64,000 bases of DNA, taken from NCBI RefSeq assembly GCF_900182545.1, contig NZ_FXTJ01000003.1, forward strand, positions 434,001-498,000, written 5' to 3'. Positions 15,900-24,508 of this stretch are shown here, piece after piece. The translations under genes were made by a program, and so were the position numbers. Numbering within the stretch: position 1 is the first letter of the stretch; every line of letters starts with the position of its first letter. This stretch comes from Geodermatophilus aquaeductus (GTDB taxonomy: Bacteria; Actinomycetota; Actinomycetes; Mycobacteriales; Geodermatophilaceae). A model generated the notes under the pieces. The model did not search any database, was not told the origin of the DNA, and was given only the letters and a program-made list of their open reading frames with translations.

Positions 15900-16591
15900 T
15901 GGTGCAGCCGGCCCCCGCCGGGACCCCGAGCCGCCCGGACCTGGACGGCCAGACCGTCCTCCTCATCGGCGAGGACTCGGCCACCGGCCGGGCGATCGAG
16001 CAGCGCGTCCGAGCCGCGGGCGCACGCGTCGTCCACCCCGGCTTGGAGGGCGTCGATCCCGCCGAGCTGGACCGCGTCTTCGATGCTCTCCCTCTGCCGA
16101 TCGACCACGTGCTGGTCACCGGGACGGACCCCTACCTGGCACCGTTGGCCGAGTTCGACTTCACCCGGGCGGAGCGGGACGTCCAGGAGCACCTGTGGCT
16201 GCCGATCCGTGTCGCCCGCTCCGCCGTCGGCAGGGTCCGGCCGGGAGGGACGCTCCTGTTCGTCGGTGGCTCCGCTGCCGGCAGGCCGGGGCCGGGACTC
16301 ACCCTCACCAGCGCCCTGGCTGCGGCCCGGCACGCCCTGATCACCGGTCTCGCGCTCGAGGTCGCGCCGATCCGGGTCAACCTCATCGGTTCCGGTCTGG
16401 ACGTCGACCGACCGCTGTCGGCACGTCTGCTCGGCACGACGCTGGCCGAGCACCCGAGCGATCCCGGGGCGACCCGGCAGGTCGCCCGGGTGGTCCGGCC
16501 CGCCGACGTCGCCCCCCTGGCGGTACACCTCATGTGCGTTCCGGTCACCGGCGCCACCTACGACGTGGACGGTGGCGGTCGGCGCGTCTGA
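15896..16591 (+). CDS. Short-chain dehydrogenase/reductase-like protein
   Basis: About 231 residues from the GTG at 15896 (an ATG follows immediately at 15899). It has an SDR fold outline: VLLIGEDSATGRAIEQRV at the nucleotide-binding position, HVLVTGTDPYL, GGTLLFVGGSAAGRPGPGL, and a C-terminal VTGATYDVDGGGRRV end typical of SDRs. The canonical TGxxxGIG loop is altered to GEDSATGRA, and the YxxxK active site is replaced (AARHALITG region). It is therefore a divergent, perhaps non-catalytic, relative. Coupled to the 68-residue gene upstream and closed by a hairpin terminator. Confidence 0.75.
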   Translation: MMVQPAPAGTPSRPDLDGQTVLLIGEDSATGRAIEQRVRAAGARVVHPGLEGVDPAELDRVFDALPLPIDHVLVTGTDPYLAPLAEFDFTRAERDVQEHLWLPIRVARSAVGRVRPGGTLLFVGGSAAGRPGPGLTLTSALAAARHALITGLALEVAPIRVNLIGSGLDVDRPLSARLLGTTLAEHPSDPGATRQVARVVRPADVAPLAVHLMCVPVTGATYDVDGGGRRV

Positions 16592-16606
16592 GCGCTCCTC
16601 CCCCGC

Positions 16607-16630
16607 GCGCGTCGTCCCTGAACGACGCGC
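16607..16630 (+). terminator. Hairpin terminator after the SDR-like gene
   Basis: Perfect 9-bp stem (16607-16615 with 16622-16630) and a 6-nt loop, 16 bases after the SDR-like stop. There is no clear T tract, as is usual at this GC content. Confidence 0.55.
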
Positions 16631-16709
16631 TCATCGCAGTTGCGTCATCCGACACTCGCCCGGCGCGTCGCCCGCCATCGACGATGTGGCGCACCCGGGG
16701 AGGTCGTCG

Positions 16710-17000
16710 ATGGCAGTCGAAGGCAGGCCGGGCCGCTGCTGGGCCGCCGCCGGGAGCGCAAGGTCCTCGACCGGCTCGTGACCGACGTCGTCACCGGTAG
16801 CAGCCGGGTCCTCGTGCTGCGTGGGGGAGCCGGGGTGGGCACGAGCGCCCTGCTGGCCGACGTCGTGCGCCGGACGGTCGGCTGGCGGGTGGTCTCCGCC
16901 GCAGGAGTCGAGCCTGGGGATCTTCCTGGCCGCTCCCTGGCCTTGCGCAGGGGGACCTCTCGACAGGGGGTCTCTGCCAGCCGAGGTGGGTCGTGCCCTG
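16710..17000 (+). pseudogene. Remnant of a LuxR-family ATPase regulator N-terminus
   Basis: The start MAVEGRPG (ATG at 16710) and the typical continuation PLLGRRRERKVLDRLVTD lie in different frames, so a one-base indel near 16735 splits them. The next block, SRVLVLRGGAGVGTSALLADVV, is the Walker A region of large ATPase-LuxR regulators, but the usual GKT is GTS, losing the catalytic Lys. Similarity ends near 16910-17000, just before the rnpB 3' end. The NB-ARC-like remainder, the TPR part and the LuxR helix-turn-helix (normally 800-900 residues in all) are absent. I read it as a truncated, decayed copy. Confidence 0.65.
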
Positions 17001-17018
17001 ACCGGAGTGTGGTGAGGC

Positions 17019-17441
17019 GACGGACGAGTCGGCCTGTACGCCGGGTTCTGTCCTCGGGCGCCTCGCGGCCTCCCGATGGGCGGTCATCCATCTAGGCCCG
17101 CCGTTGCCGGCGGGCTCGAGCGGTCCACCCGCAGGCTCGGGCGGGCAGCCCTCGAACGCCTGCGCAGGACGACGTTCCCGCCGTCCCTTCTCGACCTTGC
17201 TCCGGGTGGGGTTTACCGAGCCGCACCGGTCACCCGGTGCGCTGGTGGTCTCTTACACCACCGTTTCACCCTCACCGGCCGTGTCTCCGGAGAGGCACCG
17301 CCGGCGGTCTGTTCTCTGTGGCACTGTCCCGCGGGTCACCCCGGGTCGCTGTTAGCGACCACCCTGCCCTGTGGAGCCCGGACGTTCCTCGGCGACGGGG
17401 TCTCCCCCGCCGACGCGACCGCCCAGCCGACTCGTCCGTCG
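17019..17441 (-). ncRNA. rnpB: RNase P RNA (bacterial type A)
   Basis: Catalytic RNA that matures tRNA 5' ends. On the minus strand it contains the conserved core: GAGGAACGTCCGGGCTCC with ACAGGGCAGGGTGG near the 5' end, GTGAAACGGTGGTGTAAGAG with ACCACCAG in the middle, GGTAAACCCCACC, GCAAGGTCGAGAAGG, and CCTAGATGGATGACC with ACAGAACCCGGCGTACAG at the 3' end. The termini (17428-17441 and 17019-17033) pair as helix P1. The length of about 420 nt is normal for actinobacteria. The end points are estimated from P1 and could be off by a few bases. Confidence 0.95.
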
Positions 17442-17582
17442 TACCCGCAGTCTACGGGTCCTTTCCTGCGGAACTATCCGGTCCGCGTTGTGAGGCGTCC
17501 ACAACCCACCTACGGTTGCCGCGTCCGGTCGGTCGTCACCGCCTCCACCCGGGGGGAGCCGCGCCGGATGCCGCCGAGTCGA

Positions 17583-17722
17583 GGCCATCCGTGGCCCCGA
17601 GCCGGGGACCCACCGAACCACTGGGGTGAGTCCCGCTCCCGAGGGAGCGGGTAGGGCGATTCCCCGCCCGAACCCGTCAGCTGACCCGGTAGGCGGCCAT
17701 GGGAGAACGGAGAACCGCAACG
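17583..17722 (+). promoter_or_regulatory. c-di-AMP riboswitch (ydaO/yuaA type)
   Basis: The RNA has CCGAGCCGGGGACCCACC, CTGGGGTGAGTCCC, a CCCGCTC/GAGCGGG stem, GTAGGGCGATTC, then CGAACCCGTCAGCTGACCCGGTAGGCGG and GGAGAACGG. These are the ordered conserved blocks of the ydaO/yuaA aptamer, which senses cyclic di-AMP. In actinobacteria it typically precedes cell-wall hydrolase and resuscitation-factor genes. Here the next gene encodes a secreted protein with a cell-wall-associated domain, which fits. Confidence 0.88.
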
Positions 17723-17762
17723 GGGTGCGCCGTAGGCGCTTGCCCTGGCGCGCCCGCACCCC
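17722..17762 (+). terminator. Riboswitch expression-platform hairpin
   Basis: GGGGTGCG at 17722-17729 can pair with CGCACCCC at 17755-17762, directly after the c-di-AMP aptamer and about 220 bases before the gene. It would act as the ligand-controlled terminator (inference). Confidence 0.45.
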
Positions 17763-17983
17763 CTCAGAGACGGACGCCGCGACCCGCGCACGTACGCCGG
17801 TCGCCGCGCATCCCGTGCCGGACCGCGACCGTTCCCGCGTCGGCCTGCCCTCCAGCAGGTGCCCGCCGCCCGGTCGTCCCCTGTCCGGCCACCCACCCGG
17901 GGGCTCGCGCCCCACTCACGTGACGGTGACCGCCGAGCACACGGCGGCGCCGCGCGGAACCGACGTCAGGAGCTCTCCTCGTC

Positions 17984-18595
17984 ATGCCTTCGTACAGCTC
18001 ATCCCGCACCCTCCGCCGCACCGCCACGGTCGGCGTCCTCGCCCTCACCTTCGGTCTCGCCGGGCAGTCGGTCGCCCAGGCCGAGGGCCGCTGGGACGGC
18101 CCCCGCCACGACCGGTCGAACGGCTGGTCCAACGGCGGCGGGGATGCGGCCCCGGCAGCCGCGGCTCCGGCCGCAGCGGCGGCCCCGGCAGCGGCGGCTC
18201 CGGCGGCGGCGGCCGCCACCGCGGTGGTCGCGGTGTCCACCGACCTCACCGGCAAGCCGACGTCGACCTCGACCGCCTACAGCGCCTGGGCCGCCCACGT
18301 CCGCCCGGTCGTCGCGGAGGTCACGCAGACCTTCGGGGTGTCCACGGTCCTCACCCGGCCCGGGCACTCGCCCACCCAGCAGCTGGCCGCGGACTTCATG
18401 GTCTACGCCGACTCCGCCAAGGGCGACGCCGTCGCCCAGTACGTCATCGACAACGCCGCGCGGCTGAACGTCGAGTACGTCATCTGGAAGCAGCGGATCT
18501 TCATCATCGGCGGCTCCGGCTGGCGCGCGATGGAGGACCGCGGGTCGGTCACCGCCAACCACTACGACCACGTGCACGTCAGCTTCAACCCCTGA
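17984..18595 (+). CDS. Secreted protein with ARB-07466-like C-terminal domain
   Basis: 203 residues with a Sec signal peptide (LRRTATVGVLALTFGLAGQSVAQA), an Ala/Pro-rich linker (about residues 48-78) and a globular domain from about residue 85: VVAEVTQTFGV, PTQQLAADFMVYADSAKGDAVAQYVIDNAARL, EYVIWKQRIF and the closing HYDHVHVSF. This domain is frequent at the C-terminus of actinobacterial secreted cell-wall proteins; the D-H-x-H-V end recalls LAS-type peptidases, but activity is not established. Control by the upstream c-di-AMP riboswitch supports an envelope or osmotic role. Confidence 0.85.
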   Translation: MPSYSSSRTLRRTATVGVLALTFGLAGQSVAQAEGRWDGPRHDRSNGWSNGGGDAAPAAAAPAAAAAPAAAAPAAAAATAVVAVSTDLTGKPTSTSTAYSAWAAHVRPVVAEVTQTFGVSTVLTRPGHSPTQQLAADFMVYADSAKGDAVAQYVIDNAARLNVEYVIWKQRIFIIGGSGWRAMEDRGSVTANHYDHVHVSFNP

Positions 18596-18601
18596 TCGAC
18601 C

Positions 18602-18634
18602 GGGACGCGGCCCCGGTCCCCGGGGCCGCGTCCC
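18602..18634. terminator. Bidirectional hairpin terminator between convergent genes
   Basis: Perfect 13-bp stem (18602-18614 with 18622-18634) located between the secreted protein stop at 18595 and the leftward PIG-L gene stop at 18636. It can serve both. Confidence 0.7.
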
Positions 18635-18635
18635 C

Positions 18636-19355
18636 TCAGCCCACGTAGAGGGCGAAGCCGGTCACCCGCCGGCCGTCCACCTCGGGGGTCGCCATGTCGA
18701 CCTGCCGGCGTGCCTGCTGCTCGACCGGGTCGTCCGACAGCGCCTCGAGGTAACGGCGGTGCTCGGCCAGGGAGGCCACCGCACGGTCCACGACGTCGGT
18801 GACGTCGACGGTGTGCGTCACGCCCACCGGCGTGGAGACGGCGGTCCAGCGCACGCCCCGCCACGGCTCCTGGGCGGCGAGCTCGGGGAAGATCCACTCG
18901 TTGGCGGCGTCGCCGACGGCGTCGATCGTGCAGCGGCCCAGCGCCCGGTGGTCGGCGCTGTTCCAGTAGCCGACCGCCGAGCCCGGCGGCGTCCACGTGT
19001 CCCCGTGGTGCATGGTCACGACCAGCTGCGGCCGGTGCCGCCGGATCGCCGCCGCGAGCGACCGGCGCAGGTCCAGCCCCTCGACGAGCCGGCCGTCGGG
19101 GTGGCCGAGGAACTCGACCACCGAGACGCCCACCTCCGCGGCCGCGGCGCGCTGCTCGCGCTCGCGCAGCGGCCCGGCCTCCTCCGGCGGCAGCCCGGCG
19201 ATGCCGGCCTCGCCGCTGGTGGCCAGCACGTACCGGACGTCGCGCCCGGCCGCGGTCCAGGCGGCGACGGCGGCCGCGCACCCGTACTCCACGTCGTCGG
19301 GGTGGGCGACGACGACCAGCGCGCGCTCCCAGTCGTCGGGCAGCGGTTCGGCCAT
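18636..19355 (-). CDS. PIG-L family zinc deacetylase
   Basis: 239 residues; ATG at 19355. The hallmark AHPDDVEYG (zinc-binding His-Pro-Asp-Asp) lies at about residues 17-25, followed by VLATSGEAG, LREREQRAAAAEVGV, FLGHPDGRL, TMHHGDTWTPPG and the third metal His in NSADHRALG. Family members deacetylate N-acetylglucosamine conjugates (MshB in mycothiol synthesis, Mca in mycothiol conjugate cleavage). The sequence is shorter than MshB or Mca (about 290), so the exact substrate is open. It does not have the mycothiol operon around it. Confidence 0.9.
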   Translation of the reverse strand: MAEPLPDDWERALVVVAHPDDVEYGCAAAVAAWTAAGRDVRYVLATSGEAGIAGLPPEEAGPLREREQRAAAAEVGVSVVEFLGHPDGRLVEGLDLRRSLAAAIRRHRPQLVVTMHHGDTWTPPGSAVGYWNSADHRALGRCTIDAVGDAANEWIFPELAAQEPWRGVRWTAVSTPVGVTHTVDVTDVVDRAVASLAEHRRYLEALSDDPVEQQARRQVDMATPEVDGRRVTGFALYVG

Positions 19356-19417
19356 GCCGGCAGTGTGCCCGGCGTCGGCGCGCGGCGGCGGGCTCGGGAC
19401 GCGCAGTCGCCGACCCC

Positions 19418-19777
19418 TCAGCGCCCGCGGGCCACCCGCAGCGCGGCGGCGATCATCGGCGCCTGCATCGGCAGCCGCAGCACCGCCACGGCCGTCGCCA
19501 CCGGGTTCCCGCGGGCCACGCGGAACTGGTGCAGGTGCGCCGGCACGAACGACGTCAGTAGCCCGGCGGCCGCCCATCCCCCGGCCCGCCGCGTCGGCGG
19601 CGCGCTCAGCAGCGCGGCCGTGGCGACCTCGGCCACGCCGCTGCCCAGGACCCACGTCCGGGCGTCGCCGAGCTCGGGCGGGACCAGCCACTCGAAGGTC
19701 CGCGGCCGCACGAGGTGCAGCACGCCGGAGCCGCCGAGGGCGGCGGCCAGCCAGGTCGCCGGGGCGGGGAGGCGCAT
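19418..19777 (-). CDS. DoxX-like membrane protein
   Basis: 119 residues, four predicted membrane helices. It starts LPAPATWLAAALGGSGVLHLVRPRTFEWLVPPEL, a usual opening for small DoxX-related proteins, and continues WVLGSGVAEVATAALL and TSFVPAHLHQFRVARGNP. The function is unknown; relatives have been linked to redox or thiosulfate metabolism without firm assignment. Its ATG lies 24 bases from the divergent TauE-type gene, so their promoters overlap. Confidence 0.75.
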   Translation of the reverse strand: MRLPAPATWLAAALGGSGVLHLVRPRTFEWLVPPELGDARTWVLGSGVAEVATAALLSAPPTRRAGGWAAAGLLTSFVPAHLHQFRVARGNPVATAVAVLRLPMQAPMIAAALRVARGR

Positions 19778-19801
19778 GGCGTCACCGTAGGCTGCCGCTC
19801 C

Positions 19802-20554
19802 GTGTCAGCCGCCGACCTGCTCATCGCGGCCGCGGTGTCGCTGGGCGCGGGCGTCATCAACTCCATCGCCGGCGGCGGGTCGCTGATCCTCTTCCCCACC
19901 CTCGTCGCGCTGGGCCTGCCGACGGTGGCGGCCAACGTCACGAACTCGGTGGCGCAGTGGCCCGGCTACCTCGGCGGGATGGCCGGGTTCCGCCGCGAGT
20001 ACGTCGGGCAGGGCGGGCGGATGGCGCGCCTCGGCGCGGTGGCCGTCCTCGGCGGCACCGCCGGCAGCGTGCTGCTGCTGACCACGCCGAGCGAGGCCTT
20101 CGACGTCGTCGTCCCGGTGCTCGTGCTGCTGGCCAGCCTCCTGCTGGCCCTCCAGCCGCTGCTGACCCGCCGGCTGCGCGACCGCGACGACGCCACCGCC
20201 CGCGATCCCTGGTGGCTCTACCTCGCGCTGTTCCTCGCCACCGTCTACGGCGGCTACTTCGGCGGGGCGCTCGGCGTGATCCTGGTCGGCGTCCTCGGCA
20301 CCGCGCTGCACCGGCTGCAGCTGGCCAACGCGCTGAAGTCGGCGCTGTCCGCGGTGACGGCGACGGTGACGCTGGTCGTCTTCGGCTTCTTCGGGCCGGT
20401 CGACTGGCAGGTGGTCGCCGTCGCGGCGCCGGCCAGCCTGGTCGGCGGGTTCGCCGGCGCCCGGATCGCCAGCCGCATCCCCGCGACGCCGCTGCGGGTG
20501 CTCATCGTCGTCTTCGGCGTCGCGGTGTCGATCTACCTGTTCACCCGGATCTGA
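19802..20554 (+). CDS. TauE/SafE family sulfite exporter-like permease
   Basis: 250 residues, seven to eight membrane helices, with family signatures GAGVINSIAGGGSLILFPTLVALGLP, ANVTNSVAQWPGYLGG and the second-half repeat LATVYGGYFGGALGVILVGVLG. TauE/SafE proteins move sulfite, sulfoacetate or related organosulfur anions; specificity is unknown. The GTG at 19802 has no Shine-Dalgarno sequence but has TAGGCT at 19788-19793, so the message may be leaderless. The next gene starts four bases after its stop. Confidence 0.9.
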   Translation: MSAADLLIAAAVSLGAGVINSIAGGGSLILFPTLVALGLPTVAANVTNSVAQWPGYLGGMAGFRREYVGQGGRMARLGAVAVLGGTAGSVLLLTTPSEAFDVVVPVLVLLASLLLALQPLLTRRLRDRDDATARDPWWLYLALFLATVYGGYFGGALGVILVGVLGTALHRLQLANALKSALSAVTATVTLVVFGFFGPVDWQVVAVAAPASLVGGFAGARIASRIPATPLRVLIVVFGVAVSIYLFTRI

Positions 20555-20558
20555 GCGG

Positions 20559-21797
20559 GTGGTCGACCCGCTCGCGCTCGGCGTCTCGGCCGTCGTGCTC
20601 GGGGCGACGCTGGTCTCCGCGACGGCGACCGGCCACCGGGTCCCGCCGTCGGCGGTGGCGCTGACCGGCGCGGTCTACCTCGTGCTGGTCGGCGCGGTGG
20701 GCTTCCCCGCGGCCGAGACGGCGGTGCGCGAGGTGCTGCCCACGGTGGCCTTCCTCGTCGTCGTCCTGGTGCTCGCCGACTGCGCCGCGCGCGAGGGCGT
20801 GTTCCGCTGGGCGGCCGCGGCCACCGCGCGGCGGGCCGGCCGGTCCCCGCACGCGCTGCTGCGGCGGGTGGTCGTCCTGGCGGCCGGGGTGACGGCGGTG
20901 CTGAGCATCGACGCCACCGCCGTCCTGCTCACCCCGGTCGTGCTCGCCACCGCGGCGCGGATGCGGGTCCCGGCCCGGCCGCACGCCGTCGTCACCGGGC
21001 ACCTGGCCAACTCGGCGTCGCTGCTGCTGCCGATCTCCAACCTGACCAACCTGCTGGCCTTCGCCGCCACCGGGCTGACCTTCCTGCACTTCGCCGGCCT
21101 GATGCTGCTCCCGCAGGTGGCCGCGGTGGCCGTCGAGTACCTGGTGCTGCGCCGGGTGTTCCGCGCCGACCTCGACCGGCCGGTGCCCGCGCCGGTCACC
21201 GAGGTGCCCCCGCCGCCGCGGCTGGGCCTGGCGGTGGTCGGGCTGAGCGCGGCGGGCGCGGCGCTGGCCTCGTCCGCCGGGCTCTCGCCGGTGTGGGCCG
21301 TGGCAGCGGGCACCGCGGTCCTCGCCGGGCGGCAGCTGGCCACCGGACGCGTGCGCGGCGGCGAGCTGGTCACCGCCGCGGACCTGCCGTTCGCGGCGTT
21401 CGTCTGCGGCCTGGCGGTGGTGGTGTCGGCGGTGCTCGACGCCGGGCTCGAGACCGGGCTGGCCCGGCTGCTGCCCGACGGCGAGGGCCTGCTCGCGCTG
21501 CTGACCGTGGCCGTCGTCGCCGCGGTGCTCGCCAACGTCGTGAACAACCTGCCGGCCACGCTGGCGCTGCTGCCGGTGGCCGTCGCCGTCGGGCCCGGCG
21601 CGGTGCTGGCCGTGCTGGTCGGCGTGAACATCGGCCCGAACCTGACCTACGTCGGGTCGCTGGCCAACCTGCTGTGGCGGCGGGCGCTCGGCACGCAGGC
21701 ACCGACGGCGGCGCGGTTCAGCGCCGTCGGCCTGGCGACGGTGCCGCTCACGCTGCTCGCGGCCACCGTCGCCCTCTGGATCTCACTCCAGGTCTAG
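20559..21797 (+). CDS. ArsB/NhaD-type (ion transporter superfamily) membrane permease
   Basis: 412 residues, about 11 membrane helices. Matching blocks are VAFLVVVLVLADCAAREGVFRWAA, the first-half loop SIDATAVLLTPVV, LANSASLLLPISNLTNLLAFAATGLTFLHFAGLML and the second-half ANVVNNLPATLAL with GVNIGPNLTYVGSLANLLWRR, all characteristic of ArsB-like members of the ion transporter superfamily. No arsR or arsC lies nearby, so arsenite export is not certain; small-anion efflux is a safer call. It is coupled to the TauE-type exporter. Confidence 0.85.
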   Translation: MVDPLALGVSAVVLGATLVSATATGHRVPPSAVALTGAVYLVLVGAVGFPAAETAVREVLPTVAFLVVVLVLADCAAREGVFRWAAAATARRAGRSPHALLRRVVVLAAGVTAVLSIDATAVLLTPVVLATAARMRVPARPHAVVTGHLANSASLLLPISNLTNLLAFAATGLTFLHFAGLMLLPQVAAVAVEYLVLRRVFRADLDRPVPAPVTEVPPPPRLGLAVVGLSAAGAALASSAGLSPVWAVAAGTAVLAGRQLATGRVRGGELVTAADLPFAAFVCGLAVVVSAVLDAGLETGLARLLPDGEGLLALLTVAVVAAVLANVVNNLPATLALLPVAVAVGPGAVLAVLVGVNIGPNLTYVGSLANLLWRRALGTQAPTAARFSAVGLATVPLTLLAATVALWISLQV

Positions 21798-21804
21798 CGG
21801 CGCC

Positions 21805-22836
21805 TCACTCGCCGCCGCGGCCGGGCTCGCCGATGGCGACCATCGCCTCCACGGCGCGGCGGGCGCGGGTGGCGGTCTCGGGGTCGACGTCGATCGCGCC
21901 CTCGCCGGTGCGCAGCGTGTGCAGCAGCTTGGCCGGGGTGATCATCTTCATGTAGCGGCAGGCCGCCCGCTCGTTCATCGGGATGAACGCCGTCCCGGAG
22001 TTCAGCGACCGCAGCTGGTGCAGGATGCCGATCTCGGTGGCCACCAGGACCTGGCCCGACGTCGTCCGCGCCGCCTCCTCGACCATCCCGCCGGTGGACA
22101 GCACACGGGTGCGGTCGGCGGGCAGGTCGCCGTGGCTGACCAGGTCGAGCACCGAGGTGGTGCAGCCGCACTCGGGGTGCACGAGGATCTCCGCGTCCGG
22201 GTGCGCGGCCACCTGGGCGCGGACGTCGGCCGGGCTGATGCCGGCGTGCACGTGGCACTCCCCCGCCCACACGTGGATGTTCTCCCGGCCGGTCACGCGC
22301 TTGACGTGCGCGCCGAGGAACTGGTCCGGACAGAAGAGGATCTCGCGGTCGGCCGGGATGGAGCGGATGACATCGGCGGCGTTCGACGACGTGCAACAGA
22401 TGTCGGTCTCGGCCTTCACCGCGGCGGTGGTGTTCACGTAGCTGACGACGACGGCGCCCGGGTGCTCGGCCTTCCACTCGCGCAGCTGCTCGGCGGTGAT
22501 CGAGTCGGCCAGCGAGCAGCCGGCGGCGTGGTCGGGCAGCAGCACGGTCTTGTCCGGCGAGAGGATCTTCGCCGTCTCGGCCATGAAGTGGACGCCGCAG
22601 AAGACGATCTCGCGGGCGTCGGTCTGCGCGGCGACCCGCGACAGGTAGAGCGAGTCGCCGGTGAAGTGGGCGACGTCCTGGATCTCGGGCACCTGGTAGT
22701 TGTGCGCGAGCACGACCGCGCCCCGCTCCTCGGCCAGCCGGCGGACCTCGGCGGCCCAGGTCTCGTACTCGGCGGGCGACAGGGTGCGCTCGTCGCCGAC
22801 GACGGCGGGGGTGGCGGGCGCGATGGTCGCGGTCAC
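21805..22836 (-). CDS. nadA: Quinolinate synthase A
   Basis: Makes quinolinate from iminoaspartate and dihydroxyacetone phosphate in NAD biosynthesis; cytoplasmic 4Fe-4S enzyme. 343 residues from the GTG at 22836 (GGAG upstream). Visible signatures: [75 protein letters not shown] and [20 protein letters not shown], with the three cluster cysteines in the CCTSSNA, HPEC and ACRYMK blocks. nadB and nadC are not adjacent, unlike the usual actinobacterial nadABC arrangement. Confidence 0.97.
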   Translation of the reverse strand: MTATIAPATPAVVGDERTLSPAEYETWAAEVRRLAEERGAVVLAHNYQVPEIQDVAHFTGDSLYLSRVAAQTDAREIVFCGVHFMAETAKILSPDKTVLLPDHAAGCSLADSITAEQLREWKAEHPGAVVVSYVNTTAAVKAETDICCTSSNAADVIRSIPADREILFCPDQFLGAHVKRVTGRENIHVWAGECHVHAGISPADVRAQVAAHPDAEILVHPECGCTTSVLDLVSHGDLPADRTRVLSTGGMVEEAARTTSGQVLVATEIGILHQLRSLNSGTAFIPMNERAACRYMKMITPAKLLHTLRTGEGAIDVDPETATRARRAVEAMVAIGEPGRGGE

Positions 22837-22997
22837 GGGGCTCCTCGGGGACAGGCGGGAGGCTCATCGTCCCCGCTCCGCCGGGCACGGCGGGAGCAGG
22901 GTGCCCGGTACAACGCCGTCCCCGTCCTCGCCCTTCCCGGGAGCGGTCGCCGTCGCTAGCGTGGCCGCTGACCGGGCCCGCGTCGAGAGGCGTCGCG

Positions 22998-23762
22998 ATG
23001 TGCGCACAGCCGGCTCCCGTCGTCCTCCTCCCCGGGATCCTCCAGCCGGCCGGTGCGCGCTACGCGCCGCTCCTGCAGGCGATCGACCGCCGGCCCGCCT
23101 GGCCGAAGGACCTCGAGGTCTACGCGGGCCCCGACGTCCCGGCGGGTTACGGCGTGGACACCGAGGTGGCCGGGGTGCTGGCCCTCGCCGACGCACGCGG
23201 CCTCGACCGCTTCCACGTGTACGGGCACTCGGCCGGCGGGTCGATCGCCCTCGCCCTCGCCGCCCGGGCCCCCGACCGGGTGCTCAGCCTCGCCCTCGAC
23301 GAGCCCGCCACCGACTTCACCGACGAGGACCGGGAGCTGCTGGACGCCCAGTGGGACGGCGACCTCGCCGACCTGCCGCCACCGCAGCGCATGCAGGTGT
23401 TCGCCCGCTCGCTGGTCCGCCCGGGGGTCGAGCTGCCCCTACCGCCCGCGGGGCCGCCACCACCGGGCATGGAGTCGCGTCCGGCGGGGCTCGCGGCGTT
23501 CGCAACCGCGATCAGCGACCACCGCGTCGACCAGGCGGCCCTGGCGCGGTTCCCCGGCCCCGTGTACGTCAGCTACGGGAGCCTGAGCAACGCCCGCTGG
23601 GAGGCGATGGCCGCCCGGCTGGCGGCCCGCCTGCCCGACGTCGAGGTCGAGTGCTTCGAGGGCGTGCACCACCTGCGCACGTCGCACGTCGCCGAACCCG
23701 CCCGTGTGGCCCGGGCGCTGCACCGGCTGTGGGCGCGCGCGGAGGACCGCGCCGCGGTCTAG
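22998..23762 (+). CDS. Alpha/beta hydrolase
   Basis: 254 residues; ATG after GAGAGGCGTCGCG. Fold markers are VVLLPGILQPAG (oxyanion region), nucleophile GHSAGGSIAL near residue 78, a VYVSYGSLSNARW strand in the acid position, and GVHHLRTSHV with the terminal His. The DEPATDFTDEDRELL lid is unremarkable. Substrate unknown. The stop overlaps the stop of the convergent DHFR-like gene by four bases. Upstream it is divergent from nadA. Confidence 0.85.
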   Translation: MCAQPAPVVLLPGILQPAGARYAPLLQAIDRRPAWPKDLEVYAGPDVPAGYGVDTEVAGVLALADARGLDRFHVYGHSAGGSIALALAARAPDRVLSLALDEPATDFTDEDRELLDAQWDGDLADLPPPQRMQVFARSLVRPGVELPLPPAGPPPPGMESRPAGLAAFATAISDHRVDQAALARFPGPVYVSYGSLSNARWEAMAARLAARLPDVEVECFEGVHHLRTSHVAEPARVARALHRLWARAEDRAAV

Positions 23763-24349
23763 CGACGCACGTCGTAGACCAGGTGCGTCACCCGGCTGCC
23801 CTGGACCACCTGCGGGTCCTCGAACGCGATCTCCGGCGGCCCGCCGGCGCCGAAGAACGGCTTCCCCGAGCCCAGCACGACCGGCACCAGCGCCAGCACG
23901 ACCCGGTCGACCAATCCGGCCCGCAGCGCCTGCCCGCCGACGTCCCCGGCACTCACCGTGACGTCCCGGTCTCCGGCGAGCTCCCTCGCCCGCTCGATCC
24001 CGGTGCGGACGTCGGGCGCGAAGCTGAACGGCGCGGTCCCCCGGTGCGGCCAGTCGTCGGCCGGCCGGTGGGTCACGACGACGACGTGCTCGCCGTTGGG
24101 CGGCACGCCCTCCCAGCCGTTGGTGAGGTCGAACAGCCGGCGCCCGCACACCATGACGCCGGCCCGCTCGGCGAAGGGCCGCATGAAGTCCGCAGTCGCC
24201 TGCGTGACGCGGAAGGGCCGGTCGCGGTCGCTGAACGACATCTCGACGTCGCCGTTGCCGTACCAGTCGAACAGCGGTCCCGGCATGTCGTCGTCCCGGC
24301 CCACGTACCCGTCCAGCGACACCGCCGCGAACACCACCACAGCGCCCAT
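23759..24349 (-). CDS. Dihydrofolate reductase-family protein
   Basis: 196 residues; ATG at 24349 preceded by GGAGGTGCGCC. It opens AAVSLDGYVGRDDDMPGPLFDWYGNGD, then FAERAGVMVCGRRLFDLTNGW, VVVVTHRPADDWPHRG, VTVSAGDVGGQALRAGLVDRVVLALVPVVLGSGKPFFG, the standard layout of RibD_C/DHFR-like proteins annotated as YyaP/YqjY-type reductases. NADPH binding is likely, substrate unknown. The second such gene in this window; it is only distantly similar to the one at 12675-13259. Confidence 0.88.
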   Translation of the reverse strand: MGAVVVFAAVSLDGYVGRDDDMPGPLFDWYGNGDVEMSFSDRDRPFRVTQATADFMRPFAERAGVMVCGRRLFDLTNGWEGVPPNGEHVVVVTHRPADDWPHRGTAPFSFAPDVRTGIERARELAGDRDVTVSAGDVGGQALRAGLVDRVVLALVPVVLGSGKPFFGAGGPPEIAFEDPQVVQGSRVTHLVYDVRR

Positions 24350-24508
24350 GGCGCACCTCCTCGATGCCGGCTCCCCGGTGGAACCGTCCGCCAGGAGAGA
24401 CCGGCCCCGCGTGCTCAACTCACCGGTTGAACACCGCGCGTGAGGCCGGACACACCGGGCCCGGCACTACGATCTCCGCGCCGATCCGACCCAGCAAGGG
24501 ACTCCTCG

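Noticed and set aside
17451-17520. Promoter of rnpB with TAGACT as -10
   Set aside because: The TAGACT hexamer at 17451-17456 (minus) is plausible, but no -35 with good spacing is visible; too weak to list.
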